A DNA stretch of 64,000 nucleotides from Pseudoalteromonas rhizosphaerae (GTDB lineage: Bacteria > Pseudomonadota > Gammaproteobacteria > Enterobacterales > Alteromonadaceae). The notes below the pieces were generated by a model. It did no database searches, was not told the origin of the DNA, and saw nothing but the letters and a program-made list of their open reading frames with translations. Shown here piece after piece: positions 1 through 9,355 of the stretch (positions are counted from its first letter, which is position 1; every line of letters starts with the position of its first letter). Position numbers and translations under genes: made by a program. The stretch is from positions 62,001 to 126,000 of the forward strand of contig NZ_CABVLM010000008.1 of the NCBI RefSeq assembly GCF_902498845.1, read 5' to 3'.

Positions 1-363
1 TGATGAATAGTTTAGCCTATCCAGTTCCCACACCACTTCTTGAATAGATAAGAATTGTCCTGGGTAAAAACCCATTGCTCGTGCATAAACTTGTGCTGGT
101 AATTGCCATTTATTGCCTTCAAATTGACGCGTAATTTTGGCGTCCAGATAAATTAAATATAAGCCCATCGCAACAATGCCAGCTAAGCTTAGTTTCCAAA
201 AAATAGACCAGACTTTGCGACCAATTCCACGTTTTTTTATATTCGCTGCAGACGTATTTTTAGTCGAAGTTTTTTTCACCGACTTAGACGCTGTGCTTGG
301 TGCTTTCTTTGCCGGGCGTTTTGATGGAGTTTTAGTGGAGCGGGAGTCTTTTTTATCAGCCAT
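1..363 (-). CDS. mrcB: Penicillin-binding protein 1B, N-terminal part (runs off the window)
   Basis: Reading the reverse strand from the ATG at 363-361 gives 121 codons without a stop, so the rest of the gene lies before base 1. Residues 1-48 are a Lys/Ser/Thr/Ala-rich cytoplasmic tail. A single hydrophobic anchor follows at about residues 53-72, then YLDAKITRQFEGNKWQLPAQ, the start of the conserved PBP1B periplasmic region that precedes the glycosyltransferase. PBP1B is a bifunctional class A enzyme that polymerises and cross-links peptidoglycan in the inner membrane. The catalytic domains are not in view, so the call rests on the N-terminal signature and topology. No strong ribosome binding site is visible upstream of this ATG. 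Confidence 0.85.
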   Translation of the reverse strand, partial: MADKKDSRSTKTPSKRPAKKAPSTASKSVKKTSTKNTSAANIKKRGIGRKVWSIFWKLSLAGIVAMGLYLIYLDAKITRQFEGNKWQLPAQVYARAMGFYPGQFLSIQEVVWELDRLNYSS

Positions 364-420
364 TGACGTTGCTATTTATTTCCAGAGTTAAATTTACAGG
401 TGCGAGCTTAGCATATAGCT

Positions 421-687
421 ATATACCCAAGCCACCTCAAGATGCAGAATTCAGCGTTTCACAGGGGCTTAATATCAAGGCGTTACTTTGCAAGAATGGT
501 AATCCCTTTTAAGAAGTAACAACGCTGAGAGTAAGTTCCTGTGAAACGCCCAAGGGGTTGGTTTAAATGCGATTTATACTGCGTTATTGATTTTAGCAAT
601 AGAACCACTATTACTTGCAATCAATGCCTTACCTAAATCGCTTTTAATTCCAACTGAAACTCGCTTCTTGAGGTGGTTTGGGTATAT
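421..687. repeat. MITE-like element with 21-bp terminal inverted repeats and nested palindromes
   Basis: The left end (421-441, ATATACCCAAGCCACCTCAAG) matches the reverse complement of the right end (667-687) at 20 of 21 bases. Two more inverted repeats lie inside it: 455-465 pairs with 538-548 (CGTTTCACAGG) and 482-488 pairs with 524-530 (GTTACTT). I see no coding frame worth calling. It occupies most of the gap between mrcB and the Pmp3 gene. The structure suggests a non-autonomous mobile repeat; a clear target-site duplication could not be picked out. Confidence 0.7.
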
Positions 688-774
688 TACACCTGCAAAA
701 TTAACCTTGACTGAAACTACTTGCCCCGAACTTTGGGCATTAAATTTTTTAACCTCAGTTGCGGTGGCTTAATT

Positions 775-936
775 TTAGCGTGTACACAACCACAATGAGT
801 GGATCATTGCCGGTATAAAAAATATAAAGCACAAGACAATATTAATAATCAAATCTTTACCCACACCCGCTTTCAAAAACACAGCAACAGGTGGTAAGAA
901 TATAGACAAAATAATCAGTAATAGTTTGTTATCCAT
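775..936 (-). CDS. Pmp3/YqaE family small membrane protein (53 aa)
   Basis: A short reverse-strand gene of 53 residues starts at ATG 936-934. It has the family pattern: a first hydrophobic helix containing FLPPVAVF, a short loop with KAGVGKDL, then a second helix ending FFIPAMIHSLW. The family (Pmp3/YqaE, UPF0057) consists of tiny two-helix membrane proteins linked to salt or cold stress and membrane potential in yeast and plants; the bacterial role is poorly defined. A weak AAGG lies upstream of the start. It stands alone between the repeat element and the amtB terminator. Length and motifs fit the family well. Confidence 0.85.
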   Translation of the reverse strand: MDNKLLLIILSIFLPPVAVFLKAGVGKDLIINIVLCFIFFIPAMIHSLWLCTR

Positions 937-1042
937 GCTTAACCTTATTTGTAGTTGGACTAATTTTAAGCATAGTTACTTATTGTGATTTTTGCTGTTT
1001 TAATAAACTTTAATTAAAAAAATTTAGCCTCTGCGTATATAC

Positions 1043-1071
1043 AAAAAAAGCCCTAATCTAAATTAGGGCTT
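1043..1071 (-). terminator. Intrinsic terminator of glnK-amtB
   Basis: The inverted repeat AGCCCTAAT/ATTAGGGCT (1049-1070) is followed on the reverse strand by a run of Ts. It sits about 40 bases past the amtB stop codon. Confidence 0.8.
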
Positions 1072-1112
1072 TGCTTTGAACACACAATGATTTTAAAACT
1101 TTTTACTTTTAC

Positions 1113-2342
1113 TTAGTTACTGCGTACCGAAACAAACTCAGGGTAAGCATCAATGCCACAATCGTGTTGATCCATACCGTTTAATTCTTCTTCTTCTGTT
1201 ACCCGGATACCCATGGTTTTCTTCAGTATTGTCCACACAATAAGTGAAGCAATAAATACAAAACCTAAGATACATACTAAGCCAATTAACTGGTTAACTA
1301 GGGTTGCATCAGTATTTGATACTGGCACTAAGATAATACCCAAGATACCGCACACACCGTGCACTGAGATAGCACCTACAGGGTCATCAATTTTAACTTT
1401 GTCTAGTGCTACAATGCTGAACACCACTAATGAACCACCTAAAATACCCAGTAAACAAGCAAGTAAAGGCGACGGTGATAATGGATCTGCGGTGATAACA
1501 ACCAAGCCAGCAAGCGCACCATTAAGTACCATAGTTAAATCTGCTTTACCCCATAACACTTTACAAACAAACAGTGAAGCAATGGCACCGGTTGCCGCAG
1601 CAGCGTTAGTATTTAATAATATTTTACCAACTGCAGTCGCGTTTTCAGCATCAGAGATAAGTAGTTGTGAACCACCATTAAAGCCAAACCAACCCATCCA
1701 TAAAATAAATGTACCTAATGTAGCCAATGGTAAGTTAGAGCCTGGAATTGGATAAATTTCACCATTTTTACCATATTTTCCTTTGCGAGCGCCGAGCATT
1801 AATACACCGGCAAGTGCTGCAGCAGCGCCTGTGCCGTGAACAATGGCAGAGCCTGCAAAATCAACAAAACCCATTTCAGATAAGAAACCGCCGCCCCATG
1901 TCCAGTAACCTTCAACTGGGTAGATAAAACCAGTTAACACTACCGCAAAGGCTAGAAAAGCCCACAACTTCATGCGTTCAGCAACCGCACCCGATACAAT
2001 CGACATAGCGGTTGCAACAAATACGACTTGAAAGAAGAAGTCAGATTCTAAAGAATGATTAGCATCAGCGGCTTGAGTGCCAATAAGCCCACCTAGAGAT
2101 GGAATGAAGCCACCTTCAGCGTTGTCTACATACATAATGTTGTAGCCAACTAGTAAGAACATGGTACATGCGATGGCATAGAGCGCCACGTTCTTAGTTA
2201 AAATTTCAGTGGTATTTTTTGAACGCACTAAGCCCGCTTCGAGCATGGCAAAACCTGCTGCCATCCACATTACTAAAATACCCGACATTAAAAAATAAAA
2301 TGTATCTAACGAAAACTTGAGTTCTACGATCGTGTTTTCCAT
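1113..2342 (-). CDS. amtB: Ammonium transporter AmtB
   Basis: A 409-residue polytopic membrane protein of the Amt/Rh family, which conducts ammonium across the inner membrane. It starts directly with the first transmembrane helix (MSGILVMWMAAGFAMLEAG) and shows no separate signal peptide. The twin pore histidines are present in AIVHGTGAA and ISVHGVCG, and DFAGSAIVHGTG is the family signature. The C-terminal tail (TEEEELNGMDQHDCG) is the segment that meets PII in relatives. It lies 9 bases after glnK on the same strand and ends at an intrinsic terminator, so the two form an operon. Expression should follow nitrogen limitation through the promoter upstream of glnK. Confidence 0.97.
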   Translation of the reverse strand: MENTIVELKFSLDTFYFLMSGILVMWMAAGFAMLEAGLVRSKNTTEILTKNVALYAIACTMFLLVGYNIMYVDNAEGGFIPSLGGLIGTQAADANHSLESDFFFQVVFVATAMSIVSGAVAERMKLWAFLAFAVVLTGFIYPVEGYWTWGGGFLSEMGFVDFAGSAIVHGTGAAAALAGVLMLGARKGKYGKNGEIYPIPGSNLPLATLGTFILWMGWFGFNGGSQLLISDAENATAVGKILLNTNAAAATGAIASLFVCKVLWGKADLTMVLNGALAGLVVITADPLSPSPLLACLLGILGGSLVVFSIVALDKVKIDDPVGAISVHGVCGILGIILVPVSNTDATLVNQLIGLVCILGFVFIASLIVWTILKKTMGIRVTEEEELNGMDQHDCGIDAYPEFVSVRSN

Positions 2343-2351
2343 AAAGCCCCC

Positions 2352-2780
<429 letters not shown>

Positions 2781-2807
2781 TTACATATTAAAAACAAATT
2801 ACCCGCA

Positions 2808-2838
2808 TAAAAAATGCACCATATAGGTGCATTTTTTT
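2808..2838 (-). terminator. Terminator-like hairpin after the PleD-like gene
   Basis: An A-run, TGCACC, four-base region, GGTGCA and a T-run form a hairpin with U-tracts in both directions, about 30 bases past the stop codon at 2867. It coincides with the NtrC dyad. Confidence 0.55.
2815..2831. promoter_or_regulatory. NtrC binding site upstream of glnK
   Basis: TGCACCATATAGGTGCA is a perfect TGCACC-N5-GGTGCA dyad, the NtrC consensus. Its centre lies about 97 bases upstream of the predicted sigma-54 start, a normal enhancer distance. The same dyad forms the stem of a terminator-like hairpin. Confidence 0.75.
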
Positions 2839-2866
2839 AACATCTTAACTGTACTGGTGCAGCAAT

Positions 2867-4099
2867 CTAGTTTTGTCTGACGACACAGTCTCTACTTTGT
2901 TCTTTAGCTTGATACAAAGCTTTATCAGCTAAGCGCATGGCACTTGTTAACGTAACATTTTGAAATTTTGTTAAACCAATACTCACCGTAATTGTAAATG
3001 CATCACCATTGATCACAAAATCATACTCAGACAACCGCACTCTAAACGCTTCAAGTAACTGGTAAGCTTGATCTAAATCTACATCAGTTAATACAATGGC
3101 AAACTCTTCCCCCCCCACGCGTGCAACGGTAAAATCTTTAAACGAACTACGTAATAAAGACGCCACTTGCTTTAATGCCTGATCTCCAGCTTCATGGCCA
3201 AATTTATCATTGATTGCTTTGAAAAAATCAATATCAAGTAATGCTAAACTATTGTTACGCGAGGTTTCTTTTAGCCGTTTTTCAGCAAATTGATAAAAAT
3301 AACGGCGATTATAAAGGTTGGTTAAATCATCGCGAAAGGCACTTTCTTTAATATCTGCGATCAGTGACAGCTGCTCCATAGTCTGTAATACACGACAATG
3401 AAACTCTTCATTCATAAAGGGTTTGGTTAAAAAATCATTCGCGCCGAATTTAATAAACCGTGCTGATAAACCATGCTTACCCGCACCTGATAAGCCAATA
3501 ATCGCTAAATCATCACGACCACGAAAATTTCGCACCGCTTTAACAAGCTCAAAACCATCCATTGTCGGCATCGCATAATCAGTTAGTAATAATTTAATCT
3601 CTGGATCATTTTTCAGTATTTTTAAAGCTTGCTCACCATCATGCGCATCTTGTACATCAAATAGCTGTTTTTCGAGCATTTGTTTCATTAATGAACGGCT
3701 TAAACGAGAATCATCAGCAATTAAGGCTTTGCAACCTTGGTTACGTAATAGCTGAGCGACTAATTTAACCGCATAATGATAAGAATCACGATTATCTTTT
3801 ATTACATAATCGACTACCCCAAGCTCTAATATTTGCTGGCGTTTATATTCATCAATGGTAGATGTTAGTACTACGGTAGGGATCATTTGGTCTAAAGTAT
3901 ATTTAACAACTTCGCCATTCATCGCATCAGGCAGGGTTAAATCGACCAAAGCAAGCGTATACTGATGTTTTGCAATGAACTCTTTGGTCTCGGCAAGTGA
4001 CCAAGCAAAATCGACAGCAACATCAAGATAATGAGCTGATAAGTGCCGCAAAACCTGCTGGACCACTTTACTATCTTCAACAACTAAAACTCTTTGCAT
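2867..4099 (-). CDS. PleD-like response regulator: REC-REC-GGDEF diguanylate cyclase
   Basis: 410 residues. Receiver 1 (about 1-118) has acidic residues E8/D9 and phospho-acceptor Asp53 in LALVDLTLPDAMNG. Receiver 2 (about 123-240) has D128/D129 and Asp174 in LLLTDYAMPTMDGFE. The GGDEF domain (about 250-408) carries RVGGEEF at 327-333, so it should make cyclic di-GMP. The product-inhibition RxxD that normally lies just before this motif is not seen: F320 and F323 sit at those positions. The tandem-receiver layout is that of Caulobacter PleD. It is transcribed alone, ending at a hairpin shared with the glnK control region. The 265-base gap upstream shows AT-rich promoter-like sequence but no other gene. 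Confidence 0.92.
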   Translation of the reverse strand: MQRVLVVEDSKVVQQVLRHLSAHYLDVAVDFAWSLAETKEFIAKHQYTLALVDLTLPDAMNGEVVKYTLDQMIPTVVLTSTIDEYKRQQILELGVVDYVIKDNRDSYHYAVKLVAQLLRNQGCKALIADDSRLSRSLMKQMLEKQLFDVQDAHDGEQALKILKNDPEIKLLLTDYAMPTMDGFELVKAVRNFRGRDDLAIIGLSGAGKHGLSARFIKFGANDFLTKPFMNEEFHCRVLQTMEQLSLIADIKESAFRDDLTNLYNRRYFYQFAEKRLKETSRNNSLALLDIDFFKAINDKFGHEAGDQALKQVASLLRSSFKDFTVARVGGEEFAIVLTDVDLDQAYQLLEAFRVRLSEYDFVINGDAFTITVSIGLTKFQNVTLTSAMRLADKALYQAKEQSRDCVVRQN

Positions 4100-4364
4100 A
4101 TATCTTCTCTACACTTCAGGTGGACATTGCGAGGGTAAACTTTTTACGAGTAAAAACTAAAAGTCATAATAGGCAGTAATATACTTTATTATCAGCTTGA
4201 GCAAAATATATTGCTGAATATATACGCATAAAATAGAGTATTTACGTTACTGATAATATTTATGTCTAATGCTCACCGATTAATATCGTCGTCTAGTCTC
4301 ATTCCCTTTGTTATTTACAAAAAAATTATCTTTAATAGGTTAACTATTGTTTAAAGGATCCACC

Positions 4365-5882
4365 ATGAAGCTTATCAGTATCATTAGTGTCTCTGTGGCC
4401 ATACTTACTTTAAGTGTAAGCACAGCCAGTTATGCAGAAAATCAACGTCGTATCGATGTCGATAGTAAAGTTGTCACCGAACATAAAGCGCGCATCAATG
4501 GCGAGCGTTTTTCATATACCGCAACCACAGGCACACAACCGGTATGGGATGACAAAGGCGATGCCGTTGCAACATTGCAATACACTTATTATGAACGCGA
4601 TAAAGTTGACGATCGCACTAAACGCCCATTGTTAATTTCGTTTAATGGCGGACCTGGCTCTGCATCTGTATGGATGCACTTAGCCTATACTGGACCACGG
4701 GTATTAAAAATTGATGACGAAGGCTACCCTATTCAACCGTATGGCGTGAAAGACAACCCATACTCAGTGCTTGATGTTGCTGATATTGTTTACGTTAACC
4801 CAGTAAATACTGGCTACTCGCGTATTCTTGAAAACGATAAAGGTGAATTACCAAGTAAAGAGGCGCAAAAAAGCATGTTTTTTGGTGTCAATGCCGACAT
4901 AAAATACCTAGCTGAATGGTTAAACACCTTTGTAAATCGCACTGAGCGCTGGCGCTCACCTAAATTTTTAATTGGTGAGAGCTACGGCACAACCCGCGTA
5001 TCAGGCCTTGCCCATGAATTACAAAACAGTCAATGGATGTATATCAATGGTGTTGTGTTGGTTTCACCAACAGACATTGGTATTAAACGCGACGGTCCAA
5101 TAAAAGCGGCTAACCGTCTACCTTACTTTGCTGCAACGGCTTGGTATCACAAAGCTTTAAGCCCAGCATTGCAAGCTAAAGATTTAGATGAATTACTGCC
5201 AGAAGTTGAAGACTTTACCGTTAACAAGCTAATTCCTGCACTTGCTAAAGGTGGCTTTATTAATGATCAAGAAAAACGCGCGATCATTAAACAAATGGCA
5301 CTGTATGCCGGTGTATCTGAAAAGTTTGTTGCGCAAAACAACCTTGATATTCCTACCAACTTCTTTTGGAAAGAACTACTACGTGAGCGCGGTCAAACGT
5401 TAGGCCGTCTAGATTCGCGTTATTTAGGCATGGACAAGCGTGACGCTGGCGAATCTCCAGACTACTGGGCAGAGCTAACATCATGGTTGCATTCATTTAC
5501 ACCAGCCATCAATCACTACTTACGTGAAGAGCTTAACTATAAAACTGACGTAAAATATAACCTGTTTGGTAATGTACACCCGTGGGATCGCAGCAATAAT
5601 AACACTGGTGAAAATCTGCGTTTAGCAATGGCGCAAAACCCATACCTCAATGTGATGATCCAATCAGGCTACTATGATGGTGCCACTAACTACTTTGATG
5701 CTAAATACACTTTATGGCAACTAGATCCAAGTAGTAAAATGCGTGATCGTCTAAGCTTTAAAGGCTACCGCAGTGGCCACATGATGTATTTACGCCATGC
5801 AGATTTAGAAACCTCAAATAACGATTTACGTGATTTTATTTTACAGTCACTACCAAAAGAAGGTGAAGCTGCGAAGTATTAA
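4365..5882 (+). CDS. Serine carboxypeptidase-like peptidase, family S10, secreted
   Basis: 505 residues from the ATG at 4365, preferred over an in-frame TTG 18 bases earlier because AAAGGAT sits correctly and a signal peptide (MKLISIISVSVAILTL, cleaved near SYA-EN) then starts the protein. Family S10 features: LISFNGGPGSASVW forms the substrate and oxyanion region, Ser206 lies in GESYGT, Asp438 in GYYDGATNYF and His472 in GHMMY, giving the Ser-Asp-His triad. These enzymes remove C-terminal amino acids, here probably in the periplasm or outside the cell. It is a single-gene unit with its own terminator; specificity cannot be read from the sequence. Confidence 0.92.
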   Translation: MKLISIISVSVAILTLSVSTASYAENQRRIDVDSKVVTEHKARINGERFSYTATTGTQPVWDDKGDAVATLQYTYYERDKVDDRTKRPLLISFNGGPGSASVWMHLAYTGPRVLKIDDEGYPIQPYGVKDNPYSVLDVADIVYVNPVNTGYSRILENDKGELPSKEAQKSMFFGVNADIKYLAEWLNTFVNRTERWRSPKFLIGESYGTTRVSGLAHELQNSQWMYINGVVLVSPTDIGIKRDGPIKAANRLPYFAATAWYHKALSPALQAKDLDELLPEVEDFTVNKLIPALAKGGFINDQEKRAIIKQMALYAGVSEKFVAQNNLDIPTNFFWKELLRERGQTLGRLDSRYLGMDKRDAGESPDYWAELTSWLHSFTPAINHYLREELNYKTDVKYNLFGNVHPWDRSNNNTGENLRLAMAQNPYLNVMIQSGYYDGATNYFDAKYTLWQLDPSSKMRDRLSFKGYRSGHMMYLRHADLETSNNDLRDFILQSLPKEGEAAKY

Positions 5883-5908
5883 ACAGCGCTTAAAACCATA
5901 GGATTAAA

Positions 5909-5934
5909 AAAGCCCGTTTTTACGGGCTTTTGTT
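5909..5934 (+). terminator. Intrinsic terminator after the S10 peptidase
   Basis: AAGCCCGT, a T-rich loop, ACGGGCTT and a T-run, 27 bases after the stop codon. Confidence 0.85.
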
Positions 5935-5989
5935 TATCGATAATTCGGATATACTCAAACTATTGATTTTACGTTTTTGGAAAACACAG

Positions 5990-6544
5990 ATGACTGAAAA
6001 CTTCCGTGTTATGTATGCAGGTCTAGCTCAAGATATTGAGCGATCGAATGCGATTAAACAACTGGCTGTAAAGCTCAAAGCCTCTGAAAGTAAAGTAGCT
6101 GCATTTTTTGAAAACAAACCCCTATTTGCCCCTTGTGAAAAAGAAAAAGCGCTCAAGCAAGCAAAGCTACTTGCCAGCGTAGGCATCAAAAGTAAACTGC
6201 AACCAATAAACAATGCACCAGCGGTAAGTAGCAGCGATGCAACCAGCCAGCGAGATGAGCGTATTTTTAACGCCCTTGATTACATCACCAGTAGTTTAAT
6301 TCGCATCGAAGAAAAGCTCGACGATCTAGAGCAACGCTTACCAGCCTCAACCCAACAACCAGATCCTGATGAAGGCGACGAGTGGCAAACTGACGACCTA
6401 TTGCTAGATGAAGAGCTGACAACACCGATCAAAAAACGCAGTAACATGCTGCTGTATTCACTTATAGCTATGGTTGTTGTCTTGCTTGTAGTACTAGGAT
6501 TGTCGTTTGCATTCCCTGATTTATTCAGTTTTATGGATAATTAA
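5990..6544 (+). CDS. Unknown protein with one C-terminal membrane anchor
   Basis: 184 residues from the ATG at 5990; an upstream in-frame start at 5930 would lie inside the preceding terminator and is rejected. Residues 1-75 form a soluble domain (FRVMYAGLAQDIERS, then a Lys-rich helical part with KASESKVAAFFENKP). Then come a likely helical region (RIEEKLDDLEQRL), an acidic linker (DPDEGDEWQTDD) and a hydrophobic helix at about 155-178. That predicts a cytoplasmic protein tethered to the inner membrane by its C-terminus. It lies 20 bases before ygfA, so the two are probably co-transcribed. I do not recognise the family. Confidence 0.75.
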   Translation: MTENFRVMYAGLAQDIERSNAIKQLAVKLKASESKVAAFFENKPLFAPCEKEKALKQAKLLASVGIKSKLQPINNAPAVSSSDATSQRDERIFNALDYITSSLIRIEEKLDDLEQRLPASTQQPDPDEGDEWQTDDLLLDEELTTPIKKRSNMLLYSLIAMVVVLLVVLGLSFAFPDLFSFMDN

Positions 6545-6564
6545 CAGATAAAGCAAAAATAAAT

Positions 6565-7161
6565 ATGAGCGAAAAAAGAGCACTGATCCGCCAAAAAATC
6601 CGTAAAGCACGTAATTCACTGTCAAAATTCGAGCAAAAAATTGCCGCAGAATCGCTTAAAGTGAATTTTACTCAACACTTAAAACAGCAAAAAACCATTA
6701 AAAACGCCCATATTGGCATTTATTTTAGCAATGACGCAGAGCTAGATACCTCATTGTTAATAAAAGATCTTTGGACTAAAAACCACGCCCTTTACCTACC
6801 TGTAATCCACCCATTTAACGGCACTACTTTATACTTCCAGCGCTATGAAGAAAATTCACCCATGAGGGCAAATCGCTATGGTATCTTGGAGCCTAAGTTA
6901 AATTGTAGTCAGATATGCCCACTAGCGGAGCTTGATTATCTGCTAATGCCATTAGTTGCATTTGATGATAACGGTAACCGGTTAGGGATGGGGGGTGGCT
7001 TTTATGATAAAACTTTGGCGCGCTACGAAAAAGAAAACTGGCAAAAACCACAACTGATTGGCCTTGCACATCAATGCCAACATGTTCCAAGTTTACCGGT
7101 TGAATCGTGGGATGTACCATTAAATTACATAATCACACCACAGAAAATCTACCATTGGTAA
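6565..7161 (+). CDS. ygfA: 5-formyltetrahydrofolate cyclo-ligase
   Basis: 198 residues, the normal size. The enzyme uses ATP to turn 5-formyl-THF into 5,10-methenyl-THF and so clears an inhibitory folate. Seen: an N-terminal basic helix (RALIRQKIRKARNSLS) that contributes to ATP binding, and the diagnostic RLGMGGGFYDKTLARY near residues 140-155. The gene precedes rpiA and serA, close to the E. coli ygfA-serA-rpiA neighbourhood. The 6S RNA gene that often sits before ygfA in gammaproteobacteria is not here; a membrane protein gene precedes it instead. Confidence 0.94.
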   Translation: MSEKRALIRQKIRKARNSLSKFEQKIAAESLKVNFTQHLKQQKTIKNAHIGIYFSNDAELDTSLLIKDLWTKNHALYLPVIHPFNGTTLYFQRYEENSPMRANRYGILEPKLNCSQICPLAELDYLLMPLVAFDDNGNRLGMGGGFYDKTLARYEKENWQKPQLIGLAHQCQHVPSLPVESWDVPLNYIITPQKIYHW

Positions 7162-7214
7162 GCAATTTATTTATATACTAATGGCAATCCCTCTCACCTA
7201 TTGAGCACATAATC

Positions 7215-7868
7215 ATGACACAAGATGAATTAAAAAAAGCAGCTGCTTGGGCTGCACTCGAATTTGTAAAAAAAGACACCATTGTGGGTGTTGGCACAGG
7301 CTCAACTGTAAACCATTTTATTGATGCATTAGGCTCAGTAAAAGACACCATACGCGGTGTGGTATCAAGTTCTGACGCTTCAACCGAAAAACTAAAAGCA
7401 CTCGGTCTTGAAGTATTTGAACTCAATGATGTTGATGCCCTTGACGTGTACGTTGATGGCGCAGATGAAATAAATGCGCTGAACGAAATGATCAAAGGCG
7501 GTGGCGCAGCACTAACCCGCGAAAAAATAGTCGCAGCTGTAGCAAAACAATTTGTATGTATTGTTGATGAAACAAAAATAGTGGACACCTTGGGTGAATT
7601 TCCACTGCCGGTAGAAGTTATTCCAATGGCACGCAGTTATGTTGCTCGTGAATTGCTTAAACTAGGCGGCGATCCAGTTTATCGCCATGGCGTGGTAACA
7701 GATAATGGTAACGTTATTTTAGACGTACATAACTTGTCGATCAGCCAAGCAAAAGATTTAGAGCTGACAATTAACCAAATTGTTGGCGTAGTAACCAACG
7801 GCTTATTTGCCCACCGTGGCGCAGATAAAGTGATTATCGGTACCAAAAATGGGCCGCAAATTAGATAA
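7215..7868 (+). CDS. rpiA: Ribose-5-phosphate isomerase A
   Basis: 217 residues. RpiA interconverts ribose 5-phosphate and ribulose 5-phosphate in the pentose phosphate pathway. Visible active-site elements are [11 protein letters not shown] near residues 25-35 (phosphate loop), Asp81 and Asp84 in DGADEIN, Lys94 in [13 protein letters not shown] and Glu103 in the same block. All agree with the E. coli enzyme. The gene lies 13 bases before serA, suggesting one transcript for both. The 53 bases upstream separate it from ygfA and may carry a promoter, though none is clear. Confidence 0.96.
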   Translation: MTQDELKKAAAWAALEFVKKDTIVGVGTGSTVNHFIDALGSVKDTIRGVVSSSDASTEKLKALGLEVFELNDVDALDVYVDGADEINALNEMIKGGGAALTREKIVAAVAKQFVCIVDETKIVDTLGEFPLPVEVIPMARSYVARELLKLGGDPVYRHGVVTDNGNVILDVHNLSISQAKDLELTINQIVGVVTNGLFAHRGADKVIIGTKNGPQIR

Positions 7869-7881
7869 ATAGGATGAGGAT

Positions 7882-9111
7882 ATGAGTAAGGTATCGTTAG
7901 CAAAAGACAAAATTAAAATTCTTTTGCTTGAAGGTGTACATCAAAGCGCTGTAGAAACGCTAAAACGTAACGGCTACAGCAATATCGATTATGTAAAAAC
8001 CTCATTGCCTGAGGACGAACTAATTGAGCGCATTAAAGATGTGCATTTTGTAGGCCTTCGTTCTCGTACTCATATTTCTGAAGCTGTACTTGAAGCGGCA
8101 GAAAAACTGGTTGCCGTTGGTTGTTTTTGTATCGGCACTAACCAAGTTGATTTAAGTGCCGCACGCAAGCGCGGTATTGCAGTATTCAACGCACCGTTTT
8201 CTAATACCCGCTCTGTTGCTGAATTAGTACTTGGTGAAATTTTACTATTGTTCCGTGGTATTCCAGAGCGTAATGCCATTGCTCACCGTGGCGGCTGGTT
8301 AAAAACCGCCAATGGCTCATTTGAAGCCCGTGGTAAAACTCTAGGTATTATTGGTTATGGCCACATTGGTACGCAGCTAGGTATCATGGCTGAAAATATC
8401 GGTATGAACGTTGAATTTTACGATATTGAAGACAAGCTAACCCTAGGTAATGCCACACAAGTACATAACCTAACGCAGCTACTGCAACGCGCTGATGTTA
8501 TTAGCTTACACGTACCTGAAACACCGCAGACTAAAAACCTGATTGGTAGCGCGGAAATTTCAGTGATGAAGCAAGGTTCAATTTTGATCAACGCCTCACG
8601 CGGCACTGTAGTTGATATTGACGCCCTAGCAGAAGCACTTCGTGATAAAAAAATCAGCGGCGCTGCCATCGACGTATTCCCAGTTGAGCCAAAATCAAAC
8701 GATGAAGAATTTGTATCGCCACTACGCGAATTCGACAACGTAATTTTAACACCACACATTGGTGGTTCAACTCAAGAAGCGCAAGAAAACATTGGTATAG
8801 AAGTAGCGGGTAAACTAGCAAAATACTCAGATAACGGCTCAACTATTACTGCTGTTAATTTCCCTGAAGTATCACTGCCAGAGCTTGCTAACCGTAGCCG
8901 TTTATTACACGTACACCACAACCGCCCTGGTGTGTTAACCCAAATTAACCAAGCGTTTGCCCAGCACGGCATCAACATCGCCGCGCAATACTTGCAAACA
9001 GACGAAGCGATTGGCTACGTAGTAATAGACGTAGATACCGACCACTCTGAAATAGCACTAAAAGAACTAAGTGCAGTAGAAGGTACGATCAGAGCACGTA
9101 TTCTTCACTAA
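7882..9111 (+). CDS. serA: D-3-phosphoglycerate dehydrogenase
   Basis: 409 residues, the short form with one ACT domain. It oxidises 3-phosphoglycerate with NAD, the first step of serine synthesis. The NAD-binding glycine motif is GIIGYGHIGTQLG at about 154-166. Catalytic Arg (NASRGTVVD, about 240) and His292 (TPHIGGST) are present. The C-terminal ACT domain (about 335-409, HHNRPGVLTQINQAF) is the serine feedback site. It follows rpiA by 13 bases and ends at a strong terminator. serB, which completes serine synthesis, is elsewhere in this window at 26.2 kb, and cysE, which uses serine, at 45.4 kb. Confidence 0.97.
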   Translation: MSKVSLAKDKIKILLLEGVHQSAVETLKRNGYSNIDYVKTSLPEDELIERIKDVHFVGLRSRTHISEAVLEAAEKLVAVGCFCIGTNQVDLSAARKRGIAVFNAPFSNTRSVAELVLGEILLLFRGIPERNAIAHRGGWLKTANGSFEARGKTLGIIGYGHIGTQLGIMAENIGMNVEFYDIEDKLTLGNATQVHNLTQLLQRADVISLHVPETPQTKNLIGSAEISVMKQGSILINASRGTVVDIDALAEALRDKKISGAAIDVFPVEPKSNDEEFVSPLREFDNVILTPHIGGSTQEAQENIGIEVAGKLAKYSDNGSTITAVNFPEVSLPELANRSRLLHVHHNRPGVLTQINQAFAQHGINIAAQYLQTDEAIGYVVIDVDTDHSEIALKELSAVEGTIRARILH

Positions 9112-9134
9112 CAGCTGTCAGCTGGTCAAAAAAT

Positions 9135-9172
9135 AAAAGCCGTGCTTGTTAAATCAAGCACGGCTTTTATTT
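9135..9172 (+). terminator. Intrinsic terminator of rpiA-serA
   Basis: A 14-bp perfect stem (AAAAGCCGTGCTTG and its complement) with a 6-base loop, T-rich on the 3' side. Confidence 0.9.
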
Positions 9173-9355
9173 GGATGAAGAATACTACGTTTTTTCAACC
9201 TTAGCCGATGAAATATTGCCAGTTTTATTGTCTGTATTAAACAAGCTTCACTTAAGTTACATCTTACTGTATTTGCTTTAACGGCTCGCTCTTAAGTATA
9301 TATTTCAACAACTCTGTCAAAAACTTCTCTATTACTAAATGCCTCAATGGAGGCG

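Noticed and set aside
176..391. A 71-codon open frame on the forward strand
   Set aside because: It runs opposite to the mrcB start, whose translation matches PBP1B; the forward frame has no family or ribosome binding site.
1213..1755. A 180-codon forward frame inside amtB
   Set aside because: Antisense shadow of amtB; composition (Thr/Pro/Ile) is what antisense of a membrane protein gives.
5883..6564. Expected 6S RNA gene before ygfA
   Set aside because: The gap before ygfA is only 20 bases and the earlier gap holds just a terminator; no 6S-like long hairpin is seen.
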